Assembly: GCF_000021805.1 (NCBI RefSeq)
Contig: NC_011726.1
Location: 2,046,001 to 2,110,000 of the forward strand
DNA from: Rippkaea orientalis PCC 8801
Lineage (GTDB): Bacteria > Cyanobacteriota > Cyanobacteriia > Cyanobacteriales > Microcystaceae
Length of the DNA stretch: 64,000 nucleotides
Direction: 5' to 3'
In this document: piece by piece, positions 16,600-26,226 of the stretch
Layout: each line of letters begins with the position of its first letter
How positions within the stretch are numbered: the stretch's first letter is position 1
Notes under the pieces: model-generated
What the model was told of the DNA's origin: nothing
What the model saw: the letters and a program-made list of their open reading frames with translations, nothing else
The model's database searches: none
Translations under genes and position numbers: made by a program

Positions 16600-17298
16600 C
16601 TATTTTAATGAAGAAATGAGCCAAGCAGCAATTAAACTGCTCCAAATACCAACTTCTAACCATTTAATCCAGAAAGATTGATTCCACCAATTGGTAATTT
16701 GAGAGACGTTAAACTTTTGACCGTAGTTTATCAGATGATTTTTCCAGTTTAAAGGACTATCTTGAGGTTGATAAGACCAGTGAATCATGGAAACTAAAAA
16801 AGACAGTCCGCCCATTTTCGCACTGATTAATAAATGTCCCCCTAAACTCAGGAACATAATTAGCCATGACAATAAATGAGCCGAATACCAAAAATGCTGT
16901 AATTCTCCATTAGGCAGCCATTTTTCGTCCATCATTTTACCTGTAAAGACGGCAAATGTTAGAGAAAAAAGCATCAAAGTATTAATTAATCGATGGAGAT
17001 GATACCACCAACCTTTTTGGGCGGTTTGAGTCAAATGAGAGAGAGTCTTTGGTTGAATTAATCGTTTTTTCCCTTGATGAAAAGCATAAAAGACTAGGGT
17101 GGGAAAAATCAGTAATGTCCAGAGCCCAAAGGTTCCGTGAATCCCTTCAATTTCTTCAAATTTAGGTAAAGGAATTTGTCCCCACCGTCCATCATAAACA
17201 TCATAGGTCCAGTAGGCTGAGATCATGGCTAGGATGAGAAACAATGAGGTTAACCCATGCACTAGACGTAATAACAGTGGTTGATAAGGCTGAAGCAC
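16600..17298 (-). CDS. Cytochrome b/b561-like membrane protein
   Basis: A 232-residue integral membrane protein with about five hydrophobic segments (near 8-28, 52-72, 103-122, 138-160, 208-230). Candidate heme-ligating histidines lie in or near the helices: LRLVHGL (H14), IHGTFG (H54), LHRLIN (H101), SAHLLSW (about H141) and GGHLLI (about H154). The pattern fits cytochrome b561/b-type electron-transfer proteins. The C-terminal soluble stretch (about 170-207) is Trp/Asn-rich. Redox partner unknown. It lies downstream of argD on the same strand. Confidence 0.75.
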   Translation of the reverse strand: MLQPYQPLLLRLVHGLTSLFLILAMISAYWTYDVYDGRWGQIPLPKFEEIEGIHGTFGLWTLLIFPTLVFYAFHQGKKRLIQPKTLSHLTQTAQKGWWYHLHRLINTLMLFSLTFAVFTGKMMDEKWLPNGELQHFWYSAHLLSWLIMFLSLGGHLLISAKMGGLSFLVSMIHWSYQPQDSPLNWKNHLINYGQKFNVSQITNWWNQSFWIKWLEVGIWSSLIAAWLISSLK

Positions 17299-17365
17299 AG
17301 TTGTTTTAGATTTGATATGAAATGTAGAATTAAGAGTTTTTATTCTACATTCTACATTATCCAGT

Positions 17366-18640
17366 TTACTGATTTATGTTAGCGATGACTTTTCCAAGAA
17401 TGTCTACCGCTTCCTCTACCTCATTTTCAGAGACAATTAGCGGGGGAACAAAACGCAAGACTTTCGGTCCTGCGGGGGCTAATAATAACCCTTCTTCCAT
17501 CGCTGCTTTGACGATATCAGGAGAGGTTAATTGAATGTTTTCTTGCAATTCTAAGCCATTAATTAAGCCCCATCCCCGAACCTCGGTAAATAGGTTAGGA
17601 TATTGACTAACGATCGCCCGTAAACGAGTGCGTAACTGTTCACCTCTGGCCTGGACGTTTTGCAGAATATTTTCCTTTTCGATAGTTTGTAACACCGTTA
17701 ACGCTGCCGCAGAGGCAAAGGGGTTGCCACCAAAGGTACTCGCGTGGGTTCCGGGGGTGAAGACATCACAGAACTTCTTACACATCATCGCACCGATAGG
17801 GATACCTCCGGCGAGTCCCTTCGCGCTGGTGAAGATATCGGGTTCAACACCTAAATTTTCGTATCCCCACAGTTTGCCGGAACGTCCGACTCCGACTTGC
17901 ACTTCATCAAAGACCAATAAAATGCTATTTTCGTCGCAAATTTTGCGTAAGCGCAGAAAATAGTCTAAGTCTCCTGGTCGGACTCCTCCTTCTCCTTGCA
18001 GGGGTTCTAACATGATGGCAGCCACTCGACTGTTGCCTTCGTCTAGGTCTGCGATCGCATTTTCTACGGCTTTGATATCGTTGTAGGGAACGTAGACAAA
18101 CCCTGGCATCAAGGGTTCAAAGTCTTGCTGGTATTTCGGTTGTCCTGTGGCGGTAATCGTCGCTAGGGTACGTCCGTGAAAACTGGCTTTAGCGGTTAAA
18201 ATAACGGGTTTTTCTAGGAAATCTAGGACAGTATGGGCATATTTTCGTACTAATTTAATGGCGGCTTCATTGGCTTCTGCCCCCGAATTGCAGAAAAACA
18301 CGCGATCGGCGCAGGAATGGTCTACAATCCATTTAGCGAGGGCTCCTTGTTCGGGAATATAGTAAAGATTGGAAACGTGGTGTAATTTTTGAATTTGCTG
18401 CTGTACGGTTTCAATCAGGGCAGGATGGGCGTGGCCAAGGGTACAAGTGGCAATTCCTGCCACAAAATCAAGATATTCCCGTCCTTCCGTATCCCAAAGA
18501 CGACACCCTTGCCCCTTTTCGATGGCGATGGGAAAACGCCCGTAGGTATTCATTACATAGGTATCAAACTCAGTGCGATCAAAGGCCTGAATTGGGGTGT
18601 CAAGTAAAGTGGGATAGCTCACAGTTCGCTCCTGGTACAA
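17366..18640 (-). CDS. argD: Acetylornithine aminotransferase
   Basis: A 424-residue class III PLP-dependent aminotransferase that converts N-acetylglutamate semialdehyde to N-acetylornithine in arginine synthesis. Visible motifs are FCNSGAEANEAAIKL (PLP phosphate binding, about 118-132), SFHGRT, LLVFDEVQVGVGRSG (about 243-257, PLP-binding Asp) and FTSAKGLAGGIPIGA with the catalytic Lys (about 275). GTHASTFGGNPFA follows. The N-terminus (MYQERTVSYPTLLDTPIQAF) is about 20 residues longer than in E. coli ArgD, as in other cyanobacteria. Start at 18640 has no strong ribosome binding site. Confidence 0.95.
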   Translation of the reverse strand: MYQERTVSYPTLLDTPIQAFDRTEFDTYVMNTYGRFPIAIEKGQGCRLWDTEGREYLDFVAGIATCTLGHAHPALIETVQQQIQKLHHVSNLYYIPEQGALAKWIVDHSCADRVFFCNSGAEANEAAIKLVRKYAHTVLDFLEKPVILTAKASFHGRTLATITATGQPKYQQDFEPLMPGFVYVPYNDIKAVENAIADLDEGNSRVAAIMLEPLQGEGGVRPGDLDYFLRLRKICDENSILLVFDEVQVGVGRSGKLWGYENLGVEPDIFTSAKGLAGGIPIGAMMCKKFCDVFTPGTHASTFGGNPFASAAALTVLQTIEKENILQNVQARGEQLRTRLRAIVSQYPNLFTEVRGWGLINGLELQENIQLTSPDIVKAAMEEGLLLAPAGPKVLRFVPPLIVSENEVEEAVDILGKVIANINQ

Positions 18641-18728
18641 GTCACGTTAAGCTTTAATTGACTATTGTAGTTCAGCCTTGGGAAACCTTTGGTATTTGTT
18701 TATTTTTTTAGCAGATTTTCAAGTTAGA

Positions 18729-18772
18729 GTAGGCAATGCCTACCAAAAAGCTAAAATTATCAAGGATTAACT
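18729..18772. repeat. Dispersed palindromic repeat with extended flank
   Basis: GTAGGCAATGCCTAC (18729-18743) is followed by CAAAAAGCTAAAATTATCAAG. The reverse complement matches 58911-58946 over about 35 bp with a 3-base gap. It lies between argD and tsaB (divergent). Confidence 0.7.
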
Positions 18773-18790
18773 ATTGTCTATGACCTTAAA

Positions 18791-19432
18791 ATGTCTGATC
18801 TTAACCCTAATCAATATGCCCTCGGTCTTCATACTACCAGTCTTCAATTAGGATTGAGTTTGATCAATTTTGCTCGTGAAACCCGTTCTGAAACTTGGGA
18901 TATTGATCGGGAATTATCAACCTATTTACATCAATATTTAATGAAGTTTATTCATCCTCAAACTTGGCAAGATTTAACTTTTATTGCTGTGGCAAAAGGA
19001 CCAGGTAGTTTTACAAGTAGTCGAATAGGTGTCGTAACTGCACGGACGTTAGCACAACAATTAAATATTCCGCTTTTTGGCATTTCAACCTTAGCTGCTT
19101 GGGTTTGGTTTAATCAAGATCATTATCCCCCTAATTCACTTATTCCTGTTCAAATGAAAGCGTCACGGGGTCAATTATATGTGGCGATTTATCAAAAGAT
19201 GAATCAAGGTCAAACCTTAAGCCCTATTTTAGCAGATACAGTCATGAATCCTGAGACTTGGGTACAAACATTAAAGGACTATAATATTGATAGTGAAGTA
19301 TTAGTGAGTCCTCCCGCATTAGGCAATACTGTTACCAGTCTTCTCGACCTAGCTTACTATGATTGGCAACAAGGAAAACGTCCCCATTGGTCAGAAGTTA
19401 TTCCTTTTTATGGGATGTCTGTGATATCTTAA
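18791..19432 (+). CDS. tsaB: tRNA threonylcarbamoyladenosine biosynthesis protein TsaB
   Basis: A 213-residue TsaB/YeaZ protein, the inactive ASKHA-fold partner of TsaD in forming t6A37 of ANN-decoding tRNAs. The family pattern is clear: ALGLHTTSLQLGLSLI at the N-terminus, then FIAVAKGPGSFTSSRIGVVTARTLAQQL (about 63-90) and IPVQMKASRGQLYVAIYQ. Length is normal for cyanobacterial TsaB. It is followed after 43 bp by the DUF29 gene on the same strand. Confidence 0.92.
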   Translation: MSDLNPNQYALGLHTTSLQLGLSLINFARETRSETWDIDRELSTYLHQYLMKFIHPQTWQDLTFIAVAKGPGSFTSSRIGVVTARTLAQQLNIPLFGISTLAAWVWFNQDHYPPNSLIPVQMKASRGQLYVAIYQKMNQGQTLSPILADTVMNPETWVQTLKDYNIDSEVLVSPPALGNTVTSLLDLAYYDWQQGKRPHWSEVIPFYGMSVIS

Positions 19433-19475
19433 TTATAAGATAGAATAGTACTGTCTTTTCCTTGAAGAAAAATCG

Positions 19476-19934
19476 ATGAATCAGATATCAATTGAAATCA
19501 GTGAACCTGGACTATCTGTCAATAAAACAGAGCAATTAATCTATGATGAAGACTTTTATCAATGGACAATCCAACAATCTCAAGCGTTACGCGATCGCCA
19601 TTTAGAATTATTGGACTGGGATAACTTAATAGAGGAGATAGAAGCATTGGGAAGAGAAGAACTCCATGCGGTGGAAAGTTATCTTAAACAACTGATTGCC
19701 CATCGGTTTAAACTACAATATGTGGATGATGACTATTGTCGTAAAGGATGGCAAAAAGAAATTAATACCTTTAAAGATGGTATTGAAGATCGCTTAACCA
19801 ATTCTCTTAAAAATAAAATTAACCTAGAAAAAGTGTATCAACGCGCTAGAAGAGATGTTTTACTAGATTATCCAGAACTTAAAGAAAAACTTCCTAAAAA
19901 TTCTCCCTATTCTCTCGATGAATGGCTCAATTAA
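19476..19934 (+). CDS. DUF29 family protein
   Basis: A 152-residue DUF29 protein, a family expanded in cyanobacteria with unknown function. The diagnostic order is present: YDEDFYQWTIQQSQALR, LDWDNLIEEIEALGREE, then LKQLIAHRFKLQY and C-terminal PYSLDEWLN. Helical and acidic, no membrane segment. Intact, unlike the DUF29 remnant at 45910-47244. The stop lies 4 bp before the preferred start of the DNA methylase, so translation is probably coupled. Confidence 0.9.
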   Translation: MNQISIEISEPGLSVNKTEQLIYDEDFYQWTIQQSQALRDRHLELLDWDNLIEEIEALGREELHAVESYLKQLIAHRFKLQYVDDDYCRKGWQKEINTFKDGIEDRLTNSLKNKINLEKVYQRARRDVLLDYPELKEKLPKNSPYSLDEWLN

Positions 19935-19938
19935 AGTC

Positions 19939-20838
19939 ATGATTGCTCGTTCTAAAAATAAGTCAAACAAAAACAATTTAATCAAAAGTCCCCTGCGCTA
20001 TCCGGGTGGAAAATCAAGGGCAATTAAACAAATTAGCGAACAACTTCCTCAAACATTTTTAGACTATCGAGAACCGTTTGTTGGGGGTGGTTCAGTGTTT
20101 ATTTACCTTAAACAGATCTATCCTAATCTGACTATTTGGATCAATGATCTTAACCCAGAAGTCTATCTATTTTGGAAAATAGCTCAATCTGAGCTTAAAG
20201 AATTAGTCACTGCTTTACGAAAGATTAAATCAACTTGCACTGATGGTAGACAATTATTTGAAGAATTAACCTCAGTTAATGTTCAAGACTTATCCGACTT
20301 AGAAAGAGCCGTCCGCTTTTTTGTTCTTAATCGGATTACTTTTTCAGGGACAATAGAATCGGGGGGATTTTCTCAGCAATCTTTTCTAACACGGTTTACC
20401 GATTCATCAATTGATCGCTTAGAAAGTTTACAAACTATTTTAAAAGATATCAAAATAACCAATTTAGATTATAGCGAAGTCATTCAAACTCAAGGGAAAG
20501 ATGTCTTTATTTTTTTAGATCCTCCCTATTTTACTGCGACAAAATCAAAATTATATGGTAAAGATGGAGACTTACATACCTCATTTGATCATCAAAGATT
20601 TGCTAAAACGATAAGAAATTGTCAACATCAATGGTTGATTACCTATGATAACTCACCAGAAATTAGAAAAAACTTTCAAGACTTTACCATTATTGATTGG
20701 GAATTACAATACGGGATGAATAACTATCAACAAGGTAAAGCAGAAAAAGGGAAGGAGATTTTTATTAGAAATTATCATCTTAGTCCCAATTTATCGAGCA
20801 ATGCGGGGCAATATCAACAATTATCATTAAAATTTTAA
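19939..20838 (+). CDS. Dam-type (D12 class) DNA adenine methyltransferase, orphan
   Basis: A 299-residue N6-adenine methyltransferase. SPLRYPGGKSRAIKQI near the N-terminus is the AdoMet-binding FxGG-type motif region, EPFVGGGSVF follows, and FIFLDPPYF is the DPPY catalytic motif (about 200). Start choice: ATG 19939 avoids overlap with the DUF29 gene, and an in-frame ATG at 19918 is possible. No restriction endonuclease is adjacent, so this is likely a solitary methylase, perhaps GATC-directed like other cyanobacterial Dam-like enzymes. The target site is not readable from sequence. Confidence 0.88.
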   Translation: MIARSKNKSNKNNLIKSPLRYPGGKSRAIKQISEQLPQTFLDYREPFVGGGSVFIYLKQIYPNLTIWINDLNPEVYLFWKIAQSELKELVTALRKIKSTCTDGRQLFEELTSVNVQDLSDLERAVRFFVLNRITFSGTIESGGFSQQSFLTRFTDSSIDRLESLQTILKDIKITNLDYSEVIQTQGKDVFIFLDPPYFTATKSKLYGKDGDLHTSFDHQRFAKTIRNCQHQWLITYDNSPEIRKNFQDFTIIDWELQYGMNNYQQGKAEKGKEIFIRNYHLSPNLSSNAGQYQQLSLKF

Positions 20839-21053
20839 TGACTTCTGTAAAATAGATTATAATAATCAGTAAAATCGTAATTCAAAGCAGAATTGAGTTT
20901 AATTATGAATAAATTTTTTAGGCTTCAAAGATCTTAATTATTAACCTGATAGTCTTAACTATTTCTTCAATTTTATTTTAGGGTTTTAACGAACATTCAA
21001 CACCCTAGCTTGCTAGAATCAAGAAATAGTGTTAAATCTGATCTAAAATTACG

Positions 21054-21314
21054 ATGGCTAGACTTAATCCCCACACCTTACAAATGCAAATTTCTCGGAT
21101 GTTTGATCAGGGACAATCTTTTTTTTGTACCATGAAAGTCCAAGATTGGTTAAAAGAACGCAACGAAGATCCTAACGCTTACGATATTATTTTTCATCCC
21201 CAACCTGCACCCCCCAATTCTCCCACAAGAACCCTAATTAATATTGAATTACGTCGTCGGGATGGTCAAACCGTTGATCCTTGGTTACAAGAGGAAGTTA
21301 ACCGTCATAGCTAA
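21054..21314 (+). CDS. Conserved small cyanobacterial hypothetical protein
   Basis: An 86-residue soluble protein, MARLNPHTLQMQISRMFDQG..., with KVQDWLKERNEDPNAYDIIFHPQP in the middle and a basic segment NIELRRRDGQ. No known motif. It is preceded by about 215 bp with no visible gene and followed after 29 bp by the EamA transporter on the same strand. Function unknown. Confidence 0.65.
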   Translation: MARLNPHTLQMQISRMFDQGQSFFCTMKVQDWLKERNEDPNAYDIIFHPQPAPPNSPTRTLINIELRRRDGQTVDPWLQEEVNRHS

Positions 21315-21343
21315 CCCTTGTACCTAACTCCCAATTGTACTAG

Positions 21344-22246
21344 ATGTCCCCCTCTCCTTGGAAAATTGGCTTAATTTTAACCATTGGTGTCCTAGCGGTT
21401 TCCACGTCAGCTATTTTCATTTGCTTGTCCATTAACGCTGCTAACGTATCAGGGGTGGAATTTAGCCTATTTCTGGCTGCTTCTCGTGTTATAATTGCTT
21501 CGACGGTGTTACTTCCAACTTGGCGCAATTTGCCTCAAATATCCGTTCCCCGTTCTGCTTACTATTATGCCATTGCTGCCGGAATTGCTCTCGCTGGCCA
21601 CTTTGCTACTTGGATAACCTCTCTTTCGTTTACCTCGATTGTTGCTTCAACAACCCTAGTCACAACAACTCCTGTTTGGGTATCGCTTATTTCTTGGCTA
21701 TGGTTTCATGAAAAACTGACTAAACGGACGATTTTAGGGATTATAATTGCCTTAGCCGGAGGAATGGTCATTACTCTAGGAGGAGATAACGCAAGCATAA
21801 AGGTCAGTAATTCCTTGTTAGGCAATAGCTTAGCAATTTTAGGAGCTTGGACGGCAAGTTTTTATCTTGTTTGGGGACAGAAGGCACAAAAGCAAGGATT
21901 TAGGATAGGAAGTTATATTGCGATTGTTTATACAACAGCAGCGATAGTGCTTTTTCCCTTGCCATTGTTCCTCGGTAATGGTTATTTAGGATACCCTAAC
22001 GAAGTTTATATTTATGTTATCCTAATGGCAGTTTTTTCGCAATTAATCGGTCATACAAGTTTTAATTGGGCGGTTAGATGGATATCACCAACGTTAGTTA
22101 CCCTAGCCATTTTATTTGAACCCGTGGGAGCAAGTTTTTTGGGGTTTTTATTGTTAGGGGAAGTCCCAAGCTTATTTGTTTTAGGGGGAGCTATTATCTT
22201 ATTAATAGGAGTTATTATGGCTGTTTTAGGTTCTAAAAAAAACTAA
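21344..22246 (+). CDS. EamA/DMT superfamily transporter
   Basis: A 300-residue membrane protein with about ten predicted helices forming two EamA repeats (about 10-140 and 160-298). Typical features are SLSFTSIVASTTLVTTTPVWVSL near the end of repeat 1, an LGWxE-like WFHEKLTKRTILG, and the second-repeat copy FEPVGASFLGFLLLGEVPSLF. Members export metabolites or amino acids, and the substrate here is unknown. No regulator is adjacent. Confidence 0.9.
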   Translation: MSPSPWKIGLILTIGVLAVSTSAIFICLSINAANVSGVEFSLFLAASRVIIASTVLLPTWRNLPQISVPRSAYYYAIAAGIALAGHFATWITSLSFTSIVASTTLVTTTPVWVSLISWLWFHEKLTKRTILGIIIALAGGMVITLGGDNASIKVSNSLLGNSLAILGAWTASFYLVWGQKAQKQGFRIGSYIAIVYTTAAIVLFPLPLFLGNGYLGYPNEVYIYVILMAVFSQLIGHTSFNWAVRWISPTLVTLAILFEPVGASFLGFLLLGEVPSLFVLGGAIILLIGVIMAVLGSKKN

Positions 22247-22269
22247 AGTGTTGTTTATTGTGATGAGTT

Positions 22270-22632
22270 ATGGCATCTTTAACCCTTTCAGAAATTACTT
22301 ATTATCGTTCACGATTAGCCGATTATCCTGATGCTATCCTGGTTTTAGATGAGATTATTGCTTGTGATGGTGACTTAGAAGATGCTGCTATTAACCTTGC
22401 GATCGCGGCTGGACAATTACCCGATTGCACCGACTGGTTAGACGGGTTAGCGAAGCGATATCGGGTAGAACTGTGTCAAGAAATGATACAACAAGAATTA
22501 TCTCAAGGTAACGTTATTCCGGTGATCAATCATCTTATTCAATCGAAAATTGGACCTGATATTTTAGTCATTCCGGTTGTTTTTTATGTCATGAAAATAG
22601 GAATTAATAATTTTTGTGCACCTTTAAGTTAA
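22270..22632 (+). CDS. Conserved cyanobacterial hypothetical protein
   Basis: A 120-residue mainly helical protein, MASLTLSEITYYRSRLADYP..., with acidic LDEIIACDGDLEDAAINLAIAAG. The C-terminal IGPDILVIPVVFYVMKIGINNFC is hydrophobic and may pack internally or touch the membrane. I cannot name it. It starts 24 bp after the EamA gene, and its last 4 bases overlap the convergent SUMF1-type gene. Confidence 0.6.
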   Translation: MASLTLSEITYYRSRLADYPDAILVLDEIIACDGDLEDAAINLAIAAGQLPDCTDWLDGLAKRYRVELCQEMIQQELSQGNVIPVINHLIQSKIGPDILVIPVVFYVMKIGINNFCAPLS

Positions 22633-23507
22633 TAATAAACCACTCGAAAACCGATATCATAAAGGGACGCATTTGGATCAAATTTTCCTCGATAAGCGGA
22701 ACGACATTTGTGGGGACTTCCATTCCAAGATCCTCCTCGTACAATGCGTTTTGTTTCATCCCCTCCCGTTATCCAGGGAATGGCATTCGTTGGAGCACCA
22801 ACATAATTAGGATGCCAAACATCTTCACACCATTCTCTCACATTACCATGAAGATCATACAATCCAAAATGATTAGCCACTTGAAAGAAACCCACGGTTG
22901 TTGTTTCGCGACGATCTTCACCTAAAGGTCCATTTCCATAAAAACCCTGACTACACAATTTGCCATTATATTCCCAATTTACCCCCGAATAATTAGCTAA
23001 ATCAGTAGTAATGGTTTCTCCAAAATGAAAAGGACTACTCAAGGTTCCCCGACAAGCATACTCCCATTGTGCCTCACTGGGAAGATAATAACAACGCTGA
23101 CTAAATTGGGATAACCTCGCGCAAAATTCCTTAGCTTCGTGCCAAGAAATTTGTTCTACAGGACGATTTTCTCCCAAAAAATTAGACGGATAGGGGTTAA
23201 GCGATAAATTAACTTGGGGGAAAGTCGAGACAACTTGCCATTGCGCTTGCGTGATAGGATATTTAGTAATCCAAAACGGTTTAACTGTTACCCAGTGTCG
23301 AGGAATTTGAGATCCTAAAAATCCTGCTTCATTTTGACAAGTTCCCATCAAAAAAGTTTCCCCAGGAATGGCAATCATTTCTAAGCTAATCTCAGGGGTT
23401 AATTCTTCAACATAATAAAGCGTTGTTTGGCGATCGCGTTTAATTATGTCACCTGTTTTATTAACTGTGACTACCTCAAATTCAAAGGATAATAGTTGAG
23501 TATCCAT
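22629..23507 (-). CDS. Formylglycine-generating enzyme (SUMF1/FGE-sulfatase) family protein
   Basis: A 292-residue protein with the FGE fold signature: EMIAIPGETFLMGTCQNEAG, then RHWVTVKPFWITKYPITQAQW, PVEQISWHEAKEFCARLS, YYLPSEAQWEYACRG and C-terminal VRGGSWNGSPHKCRSAYRG...DIGFRVV. Family members include true formylglycine-generating enzymes, EgtB/SenA-type iron enzymes and proteins without catalysis. The residues here do not settle the activity. No sulfatase is adjacent. An N-terminal extension of about 40 residues precedes the fold. Confidence 0.88.
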   Translation of the reverse strand: MDTQLLSFEFEVVTVNKTGDIIKRDRQTTLYYVEELTPEISLEMIAIPGETFLMGTCQNEAGFLGSQIPRHWVTVKPFWITKYPITQAQWQVVSTFPQVNLSLNPYPSNFLGENRPVEQISWHEAKEFCARLSQFSQRCYYLPSEAQWEYACRGTLSSPFHFGETITTDLANYSGVNWEYNGKLCSQGFYGNGPLGEDRRETTTVGFFQVANHFGLYDLHGNVREWCEDVWHPNYVGAPTNAIPWITGGDETKRIVRGGSWNGSPHKCRSAYRGKFDPNASLYDIGFRVVYY

Positions 23508-23560
23508 ACAATTTTGTCATGAGATACTGACTCAAAATAGCTTCAGATCACTTACTTACC

Positions 23561-23689
23561 CTAACTATACCACGATAGTAACGATAAACCCCAAGCTAAA
23601 ACCATCAAAATTAACCCCATTACCAAAATCACGCCAAAATAACCTCTCCCCTTATCTCCTGTGGCACTCTGGGACTCTGCGTGAGACAT
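23561..23689 (-). CDS. 42-residue single-span membrane peptide overlapping the recN stop
   Basis: A short frame from ATG 23689 to TAG 23561 that I read by hand. It has a polar N-terminus (MSHAESQSATGDKGRGYFG) followed by one strong hydrophobic span (VILVMGLILMVLAWGLSLLSWYS). Its ATG overlaps the recN TAA as TAATG, a classic arrangement for termination-reinitiation. The sharp polar/hydrophobic division and the coupling make it more likely real than chance. Function unknown. Confidence 0.55.
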   Translation of the reverse strand: MSHAESQSATGDKGRGYFGVILVMGLILMVLAWGLSLLSWYS

Positions 23690-25449
23690 TAACGCTTTCC
23701 CAAGCGATATAATTCTGCTTTAGCTAATAACGACTGAGCAAATTCTATGGCATCTTTAGCCGAATTTCCTCCCGTTAATTGTGCTAATTCCTCTTTTCTG
23801 GTTTGTAAATTATCTAAAGCCATAACTCGAACAACTGTCCGAATTTCGGGGAGATTTAATGACTCATTTTCTGCGTTTAACAACTCCGAAGATTCCTCAA
23901 TTATTTGCTTACTCACTCGAAAATGATTATCAGCCATAGCTGCGACTAGAGGTTGATGGGTGACGCATAAAATCTGATATTGATGACTCAATTGATGTAA
24001 TTTTTCCCCGATCGCTTGAGCCACTTTTCCCGATACTCCGGCATCAATTTCATCAAAAATCAATGTCCCGGATCGCTTTTCTGACTTAGTAAAACAAGCT
24101 TTTAATGCTAATAGAAATCGACTCATTTCTCCCCCCGATGCAGTACTCGAAAGGGGTTGAATTTTTTCCCCAGGGTTAGGACTGAAATAAAACACCACTT
24201 TATCACTCCCACTAGGGGTAGGAGAACAAGGACTAATTTGACAAACGAAAATCACCTTATCCATCGCTAAGGGTTTCAATTCTTGAACTAATTGTTTTTC
24301 TAATTTTGTTGCTGCTTGTTGCCGTAATTGAGTCAATTCTTGAGAGGCTTTTTCTAAAGTTTCTTGAGCAATTTTATAGTCTTTTTCCAACTGTTCTATT
24401 GACTGTTGATTATCCGTTAATTCGGCTAATTCATCCTGTAATTTTTGATAATAATTAATTACGTCTCCTAAACTTGGTCCATATTTACGGCAAATCCGTC
24501 TTAATAGGTTAATTCTTTCCTCTACTTCGGTTAATCGTTCGGGATCGGCTTCTAAAGCGTCTCCATAGCTATTAATCTGCTGTCCCGCTTCCACCACCTG
24601 GGTTAACGCGGATCGGATCATCTCTAAAATAGGCTCGATTTTGTTATCATATTCTGCCATAGTTGTCAAGAGATTTTCCGTCTCTGCCAATTGATCGGCG
24701 ATCGCAGGGTCTCCGCTATCATTTTGATAGAGCAGTTGGTAGGTTTGATAGCTTAATTGTTGCAAGTCCACGACATGGGAGAGGCGATCGCGTTCTTGTT
24801 CAAGGTGTTCGACTTCATCGGGGTCGGTTAATTCGGCTTCGGAAAGTTCTTTTAATTGATAATCTAATAAATCTAGGCGTTGTAATCTATCTTTTTCTGA
24901 TTGACGGCGTTTTTCTAGAGCTTTTTCAACTAATTTCCAGTTTTCATAAGCAATTTCTACTCTATCCCGTTGTTTAAGGAGAGTTGTTCCCCCATACAAG
25001 TCTAATAGTTCTCGTTGTCGGGTAGAGTCCATCAATTGAACGGTTTGACCTTGGGCTGTAATTTCCACCAAGCGATCGCGCAATTGTCCCATAACTTGTA
25101 AATTCACCATTACCCCATTGATCCGCGATCGCGATCGCAAGGTTTCCCCCGTCAGGATCAACTCCCGATAACAGACAATAGTCCCATCATCAAGGGGTTC
25201 AATTTCTTGCTGGTGTAACCACTCATTTAAGGTAGTGTCCCCTTGAAAGGTTGCTTCCAGGGATGCTTGTTGCATTCCTTGACGGATGAGGCGATTATTG
25301 ACTTTGCCCCCTAAAACGGTATCGATCGCATCGAGGATAATGGACTTACCAGCCCCAGTTTCTCCTGTGAGCACATTCAACCCCTGCCCAAACTGTAACG
25401 TAAGTTGGTCTACCAAGGTAAAATTCTTAATCTGCAATAGAGAGAGCAT
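23689..25449 (-). CDS. recN: DNA repair protein RecN
   Basis: A 586-residue SMC-like ATPase that acts in double-strand-break repair. The head is formed by Walker A GETGAGKS (about residues 30-37) and, near the C-terminus, the signature SSTASGGEMSRFLLALK and Walker B TLIFDEIDAGVSGKVA. Long coiled-coil stretches lie between them (about 150-380). Length is normal for RecN. The 42-residue membrane peptide overlaps its stop codon, and an FGE-family gene follows. Confidence 0.96.
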   Translation of the reverse strand: MLSLLQIKNFTLVDQLTLQFGQGLNVLTGETGAGKSIILDAIDTVLGGKVNNRLIRQGMQQASLEATFQGDTTLNEWLHQQEIEPLDDGTIVCYRELILTGETLRSRSRINGVMVNLQVMGQLRDRLVEITAQGQTVQLMDSTRQRELLDLYGGTTLLKQRDRVEIAYENWKLVEKALEKRRQSEKDRLQRLDLLDYQLKELSEAELTDPDEVEHLEQERDRLSHVVDLQQLSYQTYQLLYQNDSGDPAIADQLAETENLLTTMAEYDNKIEPILEMIRSALTQVVEAGQQINSYGDALEADPERLTEVEERINLLRRICRKYGPSLGDVINYYQKLQDELAELTDNQQSIEQLEKDYKIAQETLEKASQELTQLRQQAATKLEKQLVQELKPLAMDKVIFVCQISPCSPTPSGSDKVVFYFSPNPGEKIQPLSSTASGGEMSRFLLALKACFTKSEKRSGTLIFDEIDAGVSGKVAQAIGEKLHQLSHQYQILCVTHQPLVAAMADNHFRVSKQIIEESSELLNAENESLNLPEIRTVVRVMALDNLQTRKEELAQLTGGNSAKDAIEFAQSLLAKAELYRLGKR

Positions 25450-26226
25450 GAGTAACCGTAACTGATTGATACCAGAGACTTCTGTATCTTAACCTATTCA
25501 TTGGCAATGATAGAATTAGCCTTCTCTAAAACCTCCCCCTTTTAGGTTTTTACCAAATAGATTGGGAGTGACTGGTGTAAAAGGTACGATGAGACTGAAT
25601 GGGAATGCTTTGACGATCCATCATCGGAGAGACTGCTAATCCTGATTGTAAAGTTAACGTCAAATCACGGTTAGGATCAATCACAATCAACTGTTTAGAA
25701 CCACCTCCAATAATTTGTCCTTCCGGTAAACCCCATCCTAATAATGTCCCTAACGCTGCGCCTCCGAGGACTTCTAGGGGGGCAATTTTGCGATCGCCTG
25801 TTGTTCCAGCAATAATGGTAGCGGTTCCAGCCCCGGCAAAGGTTCCTGAGAGGATATTAGCCACTGTTGCACCTTCGTTAACGGTTTCGGAGGTATAAAT
25901 CACATTAGACGTAGCATCCAGGGGCAACCATTGACCATCACTCAGAATAATCTCCCTAGCCACAAATTGCGACCCTCCATCAGTCGGTTGAAGTTGACCA
26001 ATAATTCTCGTTCCCGCAGGAATTAATAAATTACCGTTGCGATCGCGGATATTGGCCGCTACATTCAATTCTAAGGGCAAATATTGATCGAGTTCGATGC
26101 GGATTAATTCTGAGGAATTGTAGCGAACTGGAATAAGGGTTCCAGCAGGAATAACCACCGAATTACTATTAGGAAAAGACTCTGGGTTAGGAGAATAGGG
26201 TTGTGCCATAACAGGGGTTACAGCTA

